The notes under the pieces: model-generated
What the model was told of the DNA's origin: nothing
The model's database searches: none
What the model saw: the letters and a program-made list of their open reading frames with translations, nothing else
Made by a program: the position numbers and the translations under genes
Shown: piece after piece, positions 26,524 to 35,562 of the stretch
Numbering within the stretch: the first letter of the stretch is position 1
Layout of the letters: every line of letters begins with the position of its first letter
Source: Chthonobacter albigriseus
GTDB taxonomy: Bacteria; Pseudomonadota; Alphaproteobacteria; Rhizobiales; Pleomorphomonadaceae
DNA length: 64,000 bases
Direction of reading: 5' to 3'
Assembly: GCF_013839445.1 (NCBI RefSeq)
Contig: NZ_JACDIT010000013.1
Location: 1-64,000, forward strand

Positions 26524-27392
26524 CACGCCACCCTCCGTTCGCCGTCGCCAGCAAGCCCGCCCACGATGTCCCGCACCAGCGTCAGCGCGGCCGCCCGCCG
26601 ATAGTCTCCGCTCGCCCGGATGTCGTCGATCGGCGTCAGTTCGTCCAAAAGCTCCGGCTCCACCGCCGAAACCGCCGCCCCGGCCGGAACCCCCACCAGC
26701 GCCGCCTCCAGTCGCAGCAACCTCTGTGCTCGGGCGCTGCACGCCCCCACGGCCAGTGCCGCAGACCGGATCCGCCCGTCCTCGCCCACCGCGATCACCC
26801 CCGCCGCCATGGCGATCGAGATCACCAGGTACCGACGCGCGCCAAGCTTGGCGAAGGCACCAACCGCGCCCTCCGCCGGCCGCGGCACCACCACCGCCGT
26901 CACCAGCTCGTCCGCCCGCAGCGCCGTGGTGCGGTACCCCGTCACGAAGTCGCCCACCGGCACGGTTCTCACCCCGCCCGCCGACGTCAGCTCCACCGCC
27001 GCATCCAGGCTGAGCAGGCACGGGATCCCATCGCCGGCCGGCGATGCCGTGCAGAGGTTGCCCGCGATCGTCCCGCGGTTCTGCACTTGCCGTCCGCCCA
27101 CATCCTTCGCCGCCGCCTGCCACCCCGCGAACGCCGCTGGCAGCGCCGCGCGCCGCAGCTCCGTCCACGTGGTCAGCGCGCCGAACCGGTATCCATCCGC
27201 CGTCTCGTCGATCCCTCTCAGCTCCTGCAGCCGGCTGACGTCGAGGATGTCCGTCCGGCTCATGTCGCCCCACCCGGCACGGGCAGTCCTCGCCGGAACA
27301 ATATCGGTCCCCCCGGCCAGCACGGTGATAACTTTTTCGGCCCGGATGGCGAGCGCCTCGGCGAGCGTGTCGGGCCGGTAGTAACGTGCCAT
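26523..27392 (-). CDS. Molybdenum hydroxylase FAD-binding subunit
   Basis: The ATG at 27392 is preceded by GGAGGGA and lies 10 bases after the HyuB stop. The 289-residue protein matches CoxM/XdhB-type FAD subunits: RYYRPDTLAEALAI, the FAD-pyrophosphate motif VLAGGTDIVPA, and QVQNRGTIAGNLCTASPAGD. It passes electrons from the Mo and Fe-S centres to an acceptor. The middle-subunit-first order, followed directly by the fused small and large subunits, makes a complete hydroxylase. Cofactor insertion genes are not in the window. Confidence 0.9.
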   Translation of the reverse strand: MARYYRPDTLAEALAIRAEKVITVLAGGTDIVPARTARAGWGDMSRTDILDVSRLQELRGIDETADGYRFGALTTWTELRRAALPAAFAGWQAAAKDVGGRQVQNRGTIAGNLCTASPAGDGIPCLLSLDAAVELTSAGGVRTVPVGDFVTGYRTTALRADELVTAVVVPRPAEGAVGAFAKLGARRYLVISIAMAAGVIAVGEDGRIRSAALAVGACSARAQRLLRLEAALVGVPAGAAVSAVEPELLDELTPIDDIRASGDYRRAAALTLVRDIVGGLAGDGERRVA

Positions 27393-27402
27393 CGCTCCCT
27401 CC

Positions 27403-29160
27403 TCAGTTATCCCCGCGGGGGTGGACGCTCGACGCACCGTCCGACGCTACGTAGCCGTCAGACGCGTCGAGAAACGCGACTACACTCTGCGCCGGAAAAC
27501 CCTGCGTGTCAGGGTAGTAGCCCCTTACCGTATCTCGGCGGATCAGATCCTCGTCCCGAAGCGCGGGATCGCCATAGCCACCCCCGCCCGGCGTCATCAC
27601 CTCGACCCGGTCGCCGGCCGTCAAAGGAATGTCCTGGTCCTTTGAAAGATGTTCCGGAACAAACACTTGGCCGTCCCGGTGGATGCGAACCACATTGCGC
27701 GCGCCATCTTCCCCGCCCAGCACCCCAGGCGGCCCGAACCGCCCATGGTCCATCACGAACGACGCCCGCGCCTCCCCTCGAAGGAGCTCGACTTCGTAGT
27801 GGACGCCAAATCCGCCGCGGTGCCGGCCCGCCCCACCCGAGCCTTCCCGCAGGGCGAACCGACTGAAGAGAACAGGATAATACTGTTCCATGACTTCAAC
27901 AGGCGCCGTTTTGGAGATCCCGATCGTGGAACAACCGTTGGTTAGGCCGTCGTGATAAGCATTACCGCCATAGCCGCCACCGGAAATCTGGTACATGACA
28001 TAGCTCGTCCCGCGCTCCGGATCGAACCCGCCGAGCGCGAAATTGCCGGACGATCCCGCCGGCGCGGCCGTCACCTTGTCCGGAATGGCCTTGACCAGAG
28101 CCAGGAACACCGCCTCCGCGATCCGCTGCGAAACCTCCGCCGCACACCCGGAAACAGGCCTCGGATAGCGTGCATCAAGGAACGTCCCGACTGGCCGCTC
28201 GATCGTCAGCGGCTCGAAGGCGCCGGCATTCAGCGGCGTATCCGGAAAGATGTGGCGGACGGCGAGATAGACGGCCGAGTATGTGGTCGCCACCACCGAG
28301 TTCATCGGTCCGCGACACGGCGGTGATGAACCCGTGAAATTGAAATGAAGTCCTTCGCCGGACTTCGTCACGGTGAGCGCGATACGCAGTGGCTCATTCA
28401 CCACACCGTCTGAATCGACGAAAGCCTCGGACCGATACACGCCGTCCGGAATGCCGGCCACATGAGCCCGCATCAGGGTCGCAGCCCGCCCGCGGATCTC
28501 GCCGATGGCCTCCCGCACCGTCTCTGCACCATACCGGTCCAGCAGTTCGGCGAGCCGCCGCTCGCCCACCCGCAGCGCCGCGGCCTGGGCCCGGATGTCG
28601 CCGATGCGCTGGTCGGCGATCCGTATGTTCGAAGTAATGATGGAGTAGATCTCAGTATCCATCACTCCCTTCTTGAACAGTTTCACCGGCGGCAGCCGCA
28701 GTCCCTCCTGCTCAACCTCGGTCGCCTTGGCCGAAAACCCGCCCGGAACCATGCCGCCGATGTCCGGCCAGTGTCCGGTGTTCTGGAGCCAGCAGAACAA
28801 CTCCCCTTCATGGTAGAACGGAAGAACGAACCTGACATCCATCAGATGCGTTCCCCCGAGATAGGGGTCGTTGACGATGTAGATATCACCCGGCTCTGGC
28901 GGAAGAACGGATCCTTCCCGTATCAGCCTGATCATCTCCCTCGTGGAATATTGCATCGTTCCCACGAACACCGGAAGACCAAGTTCTCCCTGTGCGATCA
29001 GCGAGCCATCGGTCTTGTCGTAGATGCCAGACGACCGATCGTCTGCTTCCGCAATTACCGGCGAGAACGCCGATCGCGTGAACGCAATGTCCATTTCATT
29101 GCAGACCTGACCGAGACCTGCTTGAATGACTGCCAGTGTGATCGGATCAAGACTGCTCAT
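27403..29160 (-). CDS. hyuB: Hydantoinase/oxoprolinase family protein, HyuB-type subunit
   Basis: This 585-residue protein matches the B subunit of N-methylhydantoinase/5-oxoprolinase-type enzymes, which open cyclic amides with ATP hydrolysis. Typical parts are LDPITLAVIQAGLGQVCNEM at the start, the YSTREMIRLI and IYIVNDPYLGGTHLMDV region, FNFTGSSPPCRGPMNSV and TPGGGGYGDP at the end. It starts two bases after the HyuA stop, so the subunits are made together. Lactam opening in the presumed pathway is an inference; acetone- or acetophenone-carboxylase relatives share this family. Confidence 0.9.
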   Translation of the reverse strand: MSSLDPITLAVIQAGLGQVCNEMDIAFTRSAFSPVIAEADDRSSGIYDKTDGSLIAQGELGLPVFVGTMQYSTREMIRLIREGSVLPPEPGDIYIVNDPYLGGTHLMDVRFVLPFYHEGELFCWLQNTGHWPDIGGMVPGGFSAKATEVEQEGLRLPPVKLFKKGVMDTEIYSIITSNIRIADQRIGDIRAQAAALRVGERRLAELLDRYGAETVREAIGEIRGRAATLMRAHVAGIPDGVYRSEAFVDSDGVVNEPLRIALTVTKSGEGLHFNFTGSSPPCRGPMNSVVATTYSAVYLAVRHIFPDTPLNAGAFEPLTIERPVGTFLDARYPRPVSGCAAEVSQRIAEAVFLALVKAIPDKVTAAPAGSSGNFALGGFDPERGTSYVMYQISGGGYGGNAYHDGLTNGCSTIGISKTAPVEVMEQYYPVLFSRFALREGSGGAGRHRGGFGVHYEVELLRGEARASFVMDHGRFGPPGVLGGEDGARNVVRIHRDGQVFVPEHLSKDQDIPLTAGDRVEVMTPGGGGYGDPALRDEDLIRRDTVRGYYPDTQGFPAQSVVAFLDASDGYVASDGASSVHPRGDN

Positions 29161-29162
29161 GA

Positions 29163-31232
29163 TCAGTCCCTCACCTTGATGCGAAGGTTTCCGATCGCAT
29201 CGACTTCAGCCGTCGATCCCGGTTCTATCACGGTGGTTGCATCCAGTTGCTGGATGACGGCCGGCCCAGGGATGCGATCACCCGCAGACAGCGCCTCGCG
29301 GTCCCAAACGCCAGCGTCAAGCCAGGCACCGTCGGCAAAAAATTGACGCGATCCCAACAGCTTGGGTCCACCGCTCGGCCGGATCAATGCATCCACCGAG
29401 AGCGTCCTGCGCCGCCCGATCACCGACGTCGTGAGGTTCACCAGCACCGCCCGGATCTCAGGCAGTTGTACCTGGAACCGCTTGAAATACGCCGCCTCGA
29501 ACAGCGCCTGCAGGTCTTCCCGCGACACCTCCGGCCCGGGCAATGCAACCCGGATCAGGTGGGTCTGCCCCCGGAACTGCATGTCCGCCCCGTGCAGCAC
29601 AACGGTGGAGACGATCTCATCCTGCTCCGCCGCATTGATGGCCTCACCCCTAAGCCTCTGACTTCTAAGGATATCTGCGACCTGATCCATGTCGAGGTCG
29701 CCCACCGGCCGGTTCACCGTCTGCACGAAATCCTGCCGGAGGTCTGCAACCAGACACCCCAAGGCGTTGGTCAACCCGGGCCGCGCCGGCACCAGCACCT
29801 CCGGGATCCCCAACTCCCGCGCCACTGCCACCGCATGCAACGGCCCGGCTCCGCCAAATGCAAAAAGCACGAAGTCTCGCGGGTCGTAGCCCCGCGACAG
29901 CGACACCATCCGGATCGCGCCAGCCATATGCGTGTTCGCCAATTGGATCACCGCGGCCGCAGCAGCCTCTGGCGACAGCCCGATCGGCCCGCCGATCTGC
30001 GCCTCGAGCGCTTGTCGGATCACCTCAACGCTCTGTGAGGATTGGGAAAACCGGCTCGGGTCCAGCCGCCCGGTCAGCGTGTTCGCATCCGTGATGGTCA
30101 CCCGGTTCCCGCCCCGCCCATAGGCGATCGGCCCGGGATTGGACCCTGCTGACTCAGGCCCAACCTTCAGCATCCCCGCCGCATCGATCGACGCGATCGA
30201 GCCACCCCCGGCCCCCACCGTTCGCACGTCCACCATCGGAACATGAATGGGAAGGCCGTAGTCGATGGTCAGTTCACTGGAGACTTCTGGAATACCACCG
30301 AAGATCAGTGCCACGTCGGTGGAGGTACCGCCCATGTCATAGGTGATCGCATTGCGGATCTCGCTCTGCGCCAACGTCGCCGCTGCCGCCATGACACCGG
30401 AAGCCGGCCCTGACATCACGGTTTTCGCCGCCTCGCGCGCCACAAGATCTGCTGAAACCGTGCCGCCGTTGCCGTTCATCACCAGAAGGTCACGGGCAAA
30501 GCCGCCGCGCTTCAACTCGTCCTGCAGCCGCCGCACATAGCGGTCCAGGATCGGCTGAACCGCCGCATTCACCGAGGCCGTCGTTCCCCGCTCGTATTCC
30601 CGATACTCGGAAAGCAGCTGATGGCCGAGCGTCACGTAGTCGTTTGGCCAGATCGCTGAGACGATCGCCCCGGCCCGAAGCTCGTGGCTGGGGTTCGCAT
30701 AGGAATGCAGGAAGTGGATGACCACGCTCTCGCATCCCGATGCCAGAAGAGATCGCGCGGCAGCCGCCACCTCGTCTTCATCAAGCGCTGCGAAGACTTC
30801 GCCCCGAGACCCCACTCGCTCCGTCACCTCAAGCCGCAACTCGCGCGGCACCAGCGGCTCGAAGGTCCCCATCAACCCGTAGGGCTTCGGCCGGGTCCGC
30901 CGCCCCAGTTCCAGCGTGTCGCGGAAACCCCGGGTGGTGATCAGCCCCACCCGGGCCGTCTTCCGTTCCAGGATGGCGTTGGTGGTGGCGGTCGTCCCGT
31001 GGATGACCAGGTCGAGGTCGGCAGGAGTGAGTCCGGTCGCGGCGATCGCCGCGATCACGCCGTCCGCCTGGTTCGGCAGCGTCGTCGGCACCTTGGCGAG
31101 GCGGATGCCGGTTCCCTCGGGTCCCGTCTCGGTGAGGATCAGGTCGGTGAAGGTGCCCCCGACATCGATGCCGGCCACACGGCGAAGCCGCGTACCGTCG
31201 ACCGATCGTCCGAATGCGCCCTCCCCGCCCAT
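29163..31232 (-). CDS. hyuA: Hydantoinase/oxoprolinase family protein, HyuA-type subunit
   Basis: This 689-residue subunit carries the ATP-binding actin-like fold of the family: AGIDVGGTFTDLIL near residue 20, VIHGTTATTNAILERK, and YDMGGTSTDVALIFGG near residue 290, plus the FAFGGAGPLHAVAVARELGI stretch (cited as FAFGGAGPLHA). GAAGGGAG precedes the ATG. With HyuB it should form an ATP-dependent cyclic-amide hydrolase. It follows the reductase gene by 19 bases, which links ring opening to a reducing system in one transcript. Confidence 0.92.
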   Translation of the reverse strand: MGGEGAFGRSVDGTRLRRVAGIDVGGTFTDLILTETGPEGTGIRLAKVPTTLPNQADGVIAAIAATGLTPADLDLVIHGTTATTNAILERKTARVGLITTRGFRDTLELGRRTRPKPYGLMGTFEPLVPRELRLEVTERVGSRGEVFAALDEDEVAAAARSLLASGCESVVIHFLHSYANPSHELRAGAIVSAIWPNDYVTLGHQLLSEYREYERGTTASVNAAVQPILDRYVRRLQDELKRGGFARDLLVMNGNGGTVSADLVAREAAKTVMSGPASGVMAAAATLAQSEIRNAITYDMGGTSTDVALIFGGIPEVSSELTIDYGLPIHVPMVDVRTVGAGGGSIASIDAAGMLKVGPESAGSNPGPIAYGRGGNRVTITDANTLTGRLDPSRFSQSSQSVEVIRQALEAQIGGPIGLSPEAAAAAVIQLANTHMAGAIRMVSLSRGYDPRDFVLFAFGGAGPLHAVAVARELGIPEVLVPARPGLTNALGCLVADLRQDFVQTVNRPVGDLDMDQVADILRSQRLRGEAINAAEQDEIVSTVVLHGADMQFRGQTHLIRVALPGPEVSREDLQALFEAAYFKRFQVQLPEIRAVLVNLTTSVIGRRRTLSVDALIRPSGGPKLLGSRQFFADGAWLDAGVWDREALSAGDRIPGPAVIQQLDATTVIEPGSTAEVDAIGNLRIKVRD

Positions 31233-31251
31233 CGAACTCTCCCTTCCGGAG

Positions 31252-32025
31252 CTACTTTTCGACGAATGCCTTCTCGATCACGTAGTCCGCCGGCTTCGAC
31301 GAGGATCCCTCCTCGAACGCCAGTTCCTTCATCAGGCCCACCATGTCCGCGAGCATCGCCTCGCTTCCGCAGATCATGACCCGGTCATGTGCCCGGTCGA
31401 GCGGCGGCATGCCGAGATCAGCGGGCAGCTTTCCATCGCGCAACAGGTTGGTCACCCGCCCCGTGTGCCGGAATGGCTCCCGCGTCACGGTCGGATAGTA
31501 GAGCAGTTTGCCCGTCACATATTCGGACAGGAACTCGTCCTGCAGAACGGCCGCGACCGTTTCCTCGCCATAGGCAAGTTCAGCGATGAACCGGCAACCA
31601 TGGACGAGAATGACGCTCTCGAAGCGCTCGTAGACTTGCGGATCCTTGATGATCGACACGAAGGGCGCCAAGCCCGTGCCGGTCGACACGAGATAAAGCC
31701 GCTTGCCAGGTGTCAGGCTGTCCTGCACCAGCGTTCCCGTCGGCTTGCGGCCCACCAGGATCTGGTCGCCCGGCTTGATCTCCGCCAGCCTCGAGGTCAG
31801 CGGTCCGTTCGGAACCTTGATCGAGAAGAACTCAAGTTCCTCCTCGTGGTTCGCACTCGCGATCGAATATGCCCGGAGCAGCGGCCGCCCCTCGACGGGG
31901 AGGCCGATCATCACGAACTGTCCGTTTTCGAAACGAAAGCCGCGGTCGCGGGTGATCTTGAAACTGAACAGGCGATCCGTCCAATGACGAACCCCGGTTA
32001 CCGTCTGGGTCTCGAGCGCCGCCAT
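31252..32025 (-). CDS. fpr: Ferredoxin/flavodoxin-NADP+ reductase
   Basis: This 257-residue FAD enzyme moves electrons between NADPH and ferredoxin or flavodoxin. The FAD motif is RAYSIASANHEEELEFFSIK, the NADP-binding parts are VSTGTGLAPFVSIIKDP and VMICGSEAMLADM, and it ends in the short FVEK tail seen in bacterial subclass I FPRs. It is the first gene of the heterocycle block, right behind a promoter and operator-like sequence. A natural role is to supply electrons for the 6-hydroxynicotinate-reductase-like protein; a general housekeeping role is the alternative. Confidence 0.92.
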   Translation of the reverse strand: MAALETQTVTGVRHWTDRLFSFKITRDRGFRFENGQFVMIGLPVEGRPLLRAYSIASANHEEELEFFSIKVPNGPLTSRLAEIKPGDQILVGRKPTGTLVQDSLTPGKRLYLVSTGTGLAPFVSIIKDPQVYERFESVILVHGCRFIAELAYGEETVAAVLQDEFLSEYVTGKLLYYPTVTREPFRHTGRVTNLLRDGKLPADLGMPPLDRAHDRVMICGSEAMLADMVGLMKELAFEEGSSSKPADYVIEKAFVEK

Positions 32026-32041
32026 CGAGGGCTCCCGCTAG

Positions 32042-32086
32042 ATCATTCGTACACATATGATGTGATCGGCCTGACACTCCTGTCAA
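32042..32086 (-). promoter_or_regulatory. Candidate promoter and MarR-type operator of the heterocycle operon
   Basis: Reading on the minus strand, a perfect TTGACA (32086-32081) stands upstream of the fpr start. A 20-base imperfect palindrome, ATCAT..GT..AC..ATGAT (32042-32061, 14 of 20 positions symmetrical), covers the place where the -10 element must be. Its end is 16 bases from the fpr ATG. Size and symmetry fit a MarR dimer, and a marR gene lies in the operon. The -10 hexamer itself is poorly defined. Confidence 0.45.
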
Positions 32087-32205
32087 GCGGCCTGTTCGGA
32101 AGCGACAAGGGTTACCCCCCGTCCACACGCCGAGGCTCCACGGGATTCGCGGAGCCTGAATCGGAACTTGATCCTGACCAAGAAAGCTTGTCTGGTTTCA
32201 ATAAC

Positions 32206-34272
32206 TTATGTTCTGATCTTGAATCCGCGCGACCTGTCCGTCGAAACCTCCGGGTCAGGCTCTTCAAGCAGCATCTTCGCGGGCACGTTGAATCGAAGGC
32301 TGAAGACCACGCCGGAACTGTCGAAGGTCAGGTTGCCTTCCCCCATCGAGCGGGACACCTGACCGATCAGCCGCGAGCCGAACCCTCTGCGACTGGGCGC
32401 CGTCACGGCCGGTCCGCCTGTCTCCTCCCAGGTCAGGTCGACGGTGGTGGTCTCCTCCCCCGCCTGCAAACGCCAGCTGACCGCGACCCTTCCGCCGGGG
32501 ACCGACATCGCACCGTATTTGGCGGCGTTGGTCGCGAGTTCGTGGACGATCAGGCCGGTCGACACGGCCAGTTCCGCGGGCACCTCGACGTCAGGTCCGT
32601 TCAGGCTCACCTGGTCTCCGAGACCGAGGTGGGTGAGTTCCGCCACAAGCAAGTCTTCCAGCCGGATAGACGACCATTGACGCTGCGTCAGCAGGTCCTG
32701 CGTTCGGGACAGGGCCGAAACCCGCTCGGTGAAACGGACGACCATGTCTGCCGGGTCGCCGTCCGGCCGGATCGTTTGGCTGGCGATCGATTGCACCACC
32801 GCAAGCGTGTTCTTCACCCGATGGTTCAGCTCGCGCACCATCAGGTCCTGGTGCTGGGCGGCCCGATGGCGCTCCGTCACGTCCGATGCCGCCGTCAACC
32901 TCAGGGCTCGACCGTCCGAAAGTGAGCCGAGAGCAACCGTGGCGAACTCCCAATACCGAGTCTCGCCCGATGGCGTCGTCACTTCGCGCTCCCGGCCTTC
33001 GCTCGGGAACACCACCGCCGGGTCGTGCTCGCCCCCTGAACCGGCGAGCGCCTGCCGGAACCATTCCGAGGCCGATCCGACAGCCCCGACGGCATAACCG
33101 GAGCGGCGAAACCAGCTCTCGCTGATCTCCAGGATCTCCCCGTCCTCGGCATGGAGCATCAAGGCGACCGGCGCCCGCCGCACCATGGTGCGGAGCCGCT
33201 CCCCGCTTTCCACGAGTTCGGCCTGCTGCTTGCGCAGTCCCTCTCCCATCCGGTTGAGAGCAGCCGCGATGGTTGCGAATTCCGCGGCCGTCTGAGAGGC
33301 GGGCTGCCCAACGGGATCTCCGCGCCGCCAGGCATCGGCGAGTTGGACGAGATCCTGGACCGGACGGCGGATCGAAACCTGCGCAACCAGAAGCACGACG
33401 CCGAAGGCTGCGACCGCCGCTGCCGCTAGGGCATAGAACCCGCGCCGGCGCGCGTCGGCGAGCGCTTCATAGACCGTGACCGCCGACAGACCCGAGCTGA
33501 CATAAAGGCCCACCGGCGAAACGGTCGCCGGCTTGTAGGACTGGATGCGCCGGGTACCGTCCTGGCTCATGATTTCCGCCGTGCCCGGCTCGCTCCCGGT
33601 GACCCACCGCAGGTAGGGTTCGGGAATGCGCTGCCCGACGAAATCGTCCGGCCGAGGGTTCCGGGCGAGGATGACGCCCTCCCGGTCGGCGATCGTCAGT
33701 CCCCCGCCCGCCGGAAGTGACCAGCGGCCGACCACCTCGTTCAGGAAGGCAAGGTCGAGCCCGAGAGCCACGACGCCGGTGACAGTCCCTGCCGCGTCGC
33801 GGATCGGCAAAGCGAACGGCAGCACGCGCCGTTCCGGTTCAAGACGGCTTTGAGTGAACACGCCGACCACGAAATCCCCGGTCCGCAGGGCTTCCTGGAA
33901 ATAATGCCGGTCGGCGTAGTTCATCTTCCGCGCGCCGGGCTTGTTCAGGCACCGAGCATCGCCGTGGGGATCGAGCACGGCGATGATGGAAAGGTGGGGC
34001 AAGCGGTTAGCCAGGGCATTCAGGTACGCCTCGCAGGCCGGCTCGTTGAAGTCGCGCACGATCGGCGCCGTGGAGATGGCGATGAGCAGCGTGCGCATAC
34101 TCTCCACCAGCCGTTCCATCTCCGACGTTGCACGCTGGGTCTGCAACACCGCCGCCTCGAAGACCTCGCGGTCGCGCGCGGTCTTCAGGTCGGAACTGAA
34201 CACCAGGAGCACGAGTCCGGCCGGCACGAAGGCCAGCGCCATCAGACCGAACAAGCGCTGCGTAAGGCTCAT
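32206..34272 (-). CDS. HWE-family sensor histidine kinase with Cache and PAS domains
   Basis: This 688-residue membrane kinase has TM segments at about 8-26 and 280-300 enclosing a periplasmic double-Cache sensor, then HAMP (~300-350), PAS (~360-470) and an HWE kinase core. The phosphoacceptor is His484 in ELNHRVKNTLAVVQ; the ATPase N-box is HELATNAAKYGAMS (577-590) and the family WEE motif is at 615-617. GGAG precedes the ATG. No response regulator is adjacent, as is common for HWE kinases that feed PhyR-type or stand-alone regulators. The ligand is unknown. The 180 bases downstream hold the fpr promoter region. Confidence 0.9.
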   Translation of the reverse strand: MSLTQRLFGLMALAFVPAGLVLLVFSSDLKTARDREVFEAAVLQTQRATSEMERLVESMRTLLIAISTAPIVRDFNEPACEAYLNALANRLPHLSIIAVLDPHGDARCLNKPGARKMNYADRHYFQEALRTGDFVVGVFTQSRLEPERRVLPFALPIRDAAGTVTGVVALGLDLAFLNEVVGRWSLPAGGGLTIADREGVILARNPRPDDFVGQRIPEPYLRWVTGSEPGTAEIMSQDGTRRIQSYKPATVSPVGLYVSSGLSAVTVYEALADARRRGFYALAAAAVAAFGVVLLVAQVSIRRPVQDLVQLADAWRRGDPVGQPASQTAAEFATIAAALNRMGEGLRKQQAELVESGERLRTMVRRAPVALMLHAEDGEILEISESWFRRSGYAVGAVGSASEWFRQALAGSGGEHDPAVVFPSEGREREVTTPSGETRYWEFATVALGSLSDGRALRLTAASDVTERHRAAQHQDLMVRELNHRVKNTLAVVQSIASQTIRPDGDPADMVVRFTERVSALSRTQDLLTQRQWSSIRLEDLLVAELTHLGLGDQVSLNGPDVEVPAELAVSTGLIVHELATNAAKYGAMSVPGGRVAVSWRLQAGEETTTVDLTWEETGGPAVTAPSRRGFGSRLIGQVSRSMGEGNLTFDSSGVVFSLRFNVPAKMLLEEPDPEVSTDRSRGFKIRT

Positions 34273-34446
34273 GGCCTACTCCGGTCGGAACAGATGCAGA
34301 TGCGTCGGGATCGAGTTGGAGACGAGCAGCCCGCCACCACCGGCGGCGGAAGCGAAACAGGTGCGAGGCACAATTGTCGAACAAAAATGCCGCCGGTTCC
34401 AGAGGCCGATTGCGGCCGTCTCCGGCCGCGAGCACCGCGACCTTGC

Positions 34447-35385
34447 CTACCAGTCGAAGGCGTCCGTGACCCGTCGCCGGCCCATCAGAAACGAATCCGC
34501 CACGATGCGCAGCGGGGCGGCGTCGACATCGCTCGACGAGGATGCGGCGAGAGCCGCGAACCGGCGGTAGATGTGACGGTACTCCTGGTCCGCTTCCTCA
34601 ACGAGCGAGACCCCGTCCACCGACAGGCAGGTACCGCCACGGGTCAGAACGATGCGGGAGCCGCTGGCGGTTTCCACGTCAATCGTCCAGGTCTGCTCGC
34701 CTTCCTGCCGCCAGTCGAACTCGGCCGTGAAGCTCTCCACCCCGGCGTCGGCAGGTGCCCGCATCGTCAGTGAAGCGGCGATCGGCGTATCGCGATTGGC
34801 AGGGAAGAGCAGTTCGGCGCTGCTGACGAAAGTCGCGAATGGAAGCGCCTTCGTCAGGATCGAGATAGCATTGATGCCTGGGTCGAACACGCCGAAGCCG
34901 CCGGCCTGCCAGATCCATTCCTGGCCTGGATGCCAGCGTCGCACATCCTCCTTCCAAGTCACGGCGACGCGGGTGATGCGCTCGCCGGCAAGCCGCGCCC
35001 GCGCTTCGTCCACGGCCGTGTTGAACTGCGAATGCCAGGTGGCGAACAGCGTCCGGCCCGCCGATGCGGCCAGCTTCTCCAGGTCGTCGAGTTCCATCAG
35101 GCTCGCGGTCGGCGGCTTTTCCATGAGCACGTGCTTGCCGGCCTTGAGCGCTTCGCGGACATAGCCATAGCGCACATCGGGCGGGGTGCAGATCGCCACC
35201 GCGTCGAGATCCGGCAGCGCCGCCAGCATTTCGGCCTGGGTGCGGAAGGTCGGAACGGACCCGTGGGTCACCCCGCGCTGGCTGACCAGGGCGGCAAGCT
35301 CGAAAGTCCCCGTCTCGGCGATGGAGGGCAAGTGCTGGTCGACGGCGATCTTGCCGACGCCCACGATACCGATCGTCTTCTTCAT
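34447..35385 (-). CDS. Gfo/Idh/MocA family oxidoreductase, galactose 1-dehydrogenase-like
   Basis: This 312-residue protein has an N-terminal Rossmann motif (IGIVGVGKIAVDQHLPSI) and the family motif EKPPTASLMELDDLE at about residue 95, with the usual EKP. Its C-terminal half resembles rhizobial D-galactose 1-dehydrogenases (WKEDVRRWHPGQEWIWQAGG, then GFGVFDPGINAISIL). It should oxidise an aldose at C1 with NAD(P)+. It stands alone, and the 170-180 bases on each side have no gene. Confidence 0.85.
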   Translation of the reverse strand: MKKTIGIVGVGKIAVDQHLPSIAETGTFELAALVSQRGVTHGSVPTFRTQAEMLAALPDLDAVAICTPPDVRYGYVREALKAGKHVLMEKPPTASLMELDDLEKLAASAGRTLFATWHSQFNTAVDEARARLAGERITRVAVTWKEDVRRWHPGQEWIWQAGGFGVFDPGINAISILTKALPFATFVSSAELLFPANRDTPIAASLTMRAPADAGVESFTAEFDWRQEGEQTWTIDVETASGSRIVLTRGGTCLSVDGVSLVEEADQEYRHIYRRFAALAASSSSDVDAAPLRIVADSFLMGRRRVTDAFDW

Positions 35386-35562
35386 GATGCTCCTCCCTCA
35401 CGCCGGCGGCTGCCCGTTCCGGGTCGATATGCGCCGCGCAACACTCCTAACCGGCCCAGTTCTTCCCGCCAAGTCGTCTTGACGGAACACGAGCGGAGAC
35501 TGGAGCGGATCCCGATCGCCCCTCGCCGCGTTAGGAAGCGTCCTCTCGCCGCGGGAAACATA

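Noticed and set aside
23524-26604. A 1026-codon open frame on the plus strand, opposite the molybdenum hydroxylase gene
   Set aside because: It is antisense to a protein with complete cofactor motifs, its product is dominated by Arg, His and Pro, and it has no family features. It is a GC-rich shadow frame.
26524-27273. Upstream extension of the fused hydroxylase frame to 27273
   Set aside because: That stretch is the FAD subunit read in another frame. The ATG at 26523 coincides with the FAD-subunit stop and begins a normal 2Fe-2S subunit.
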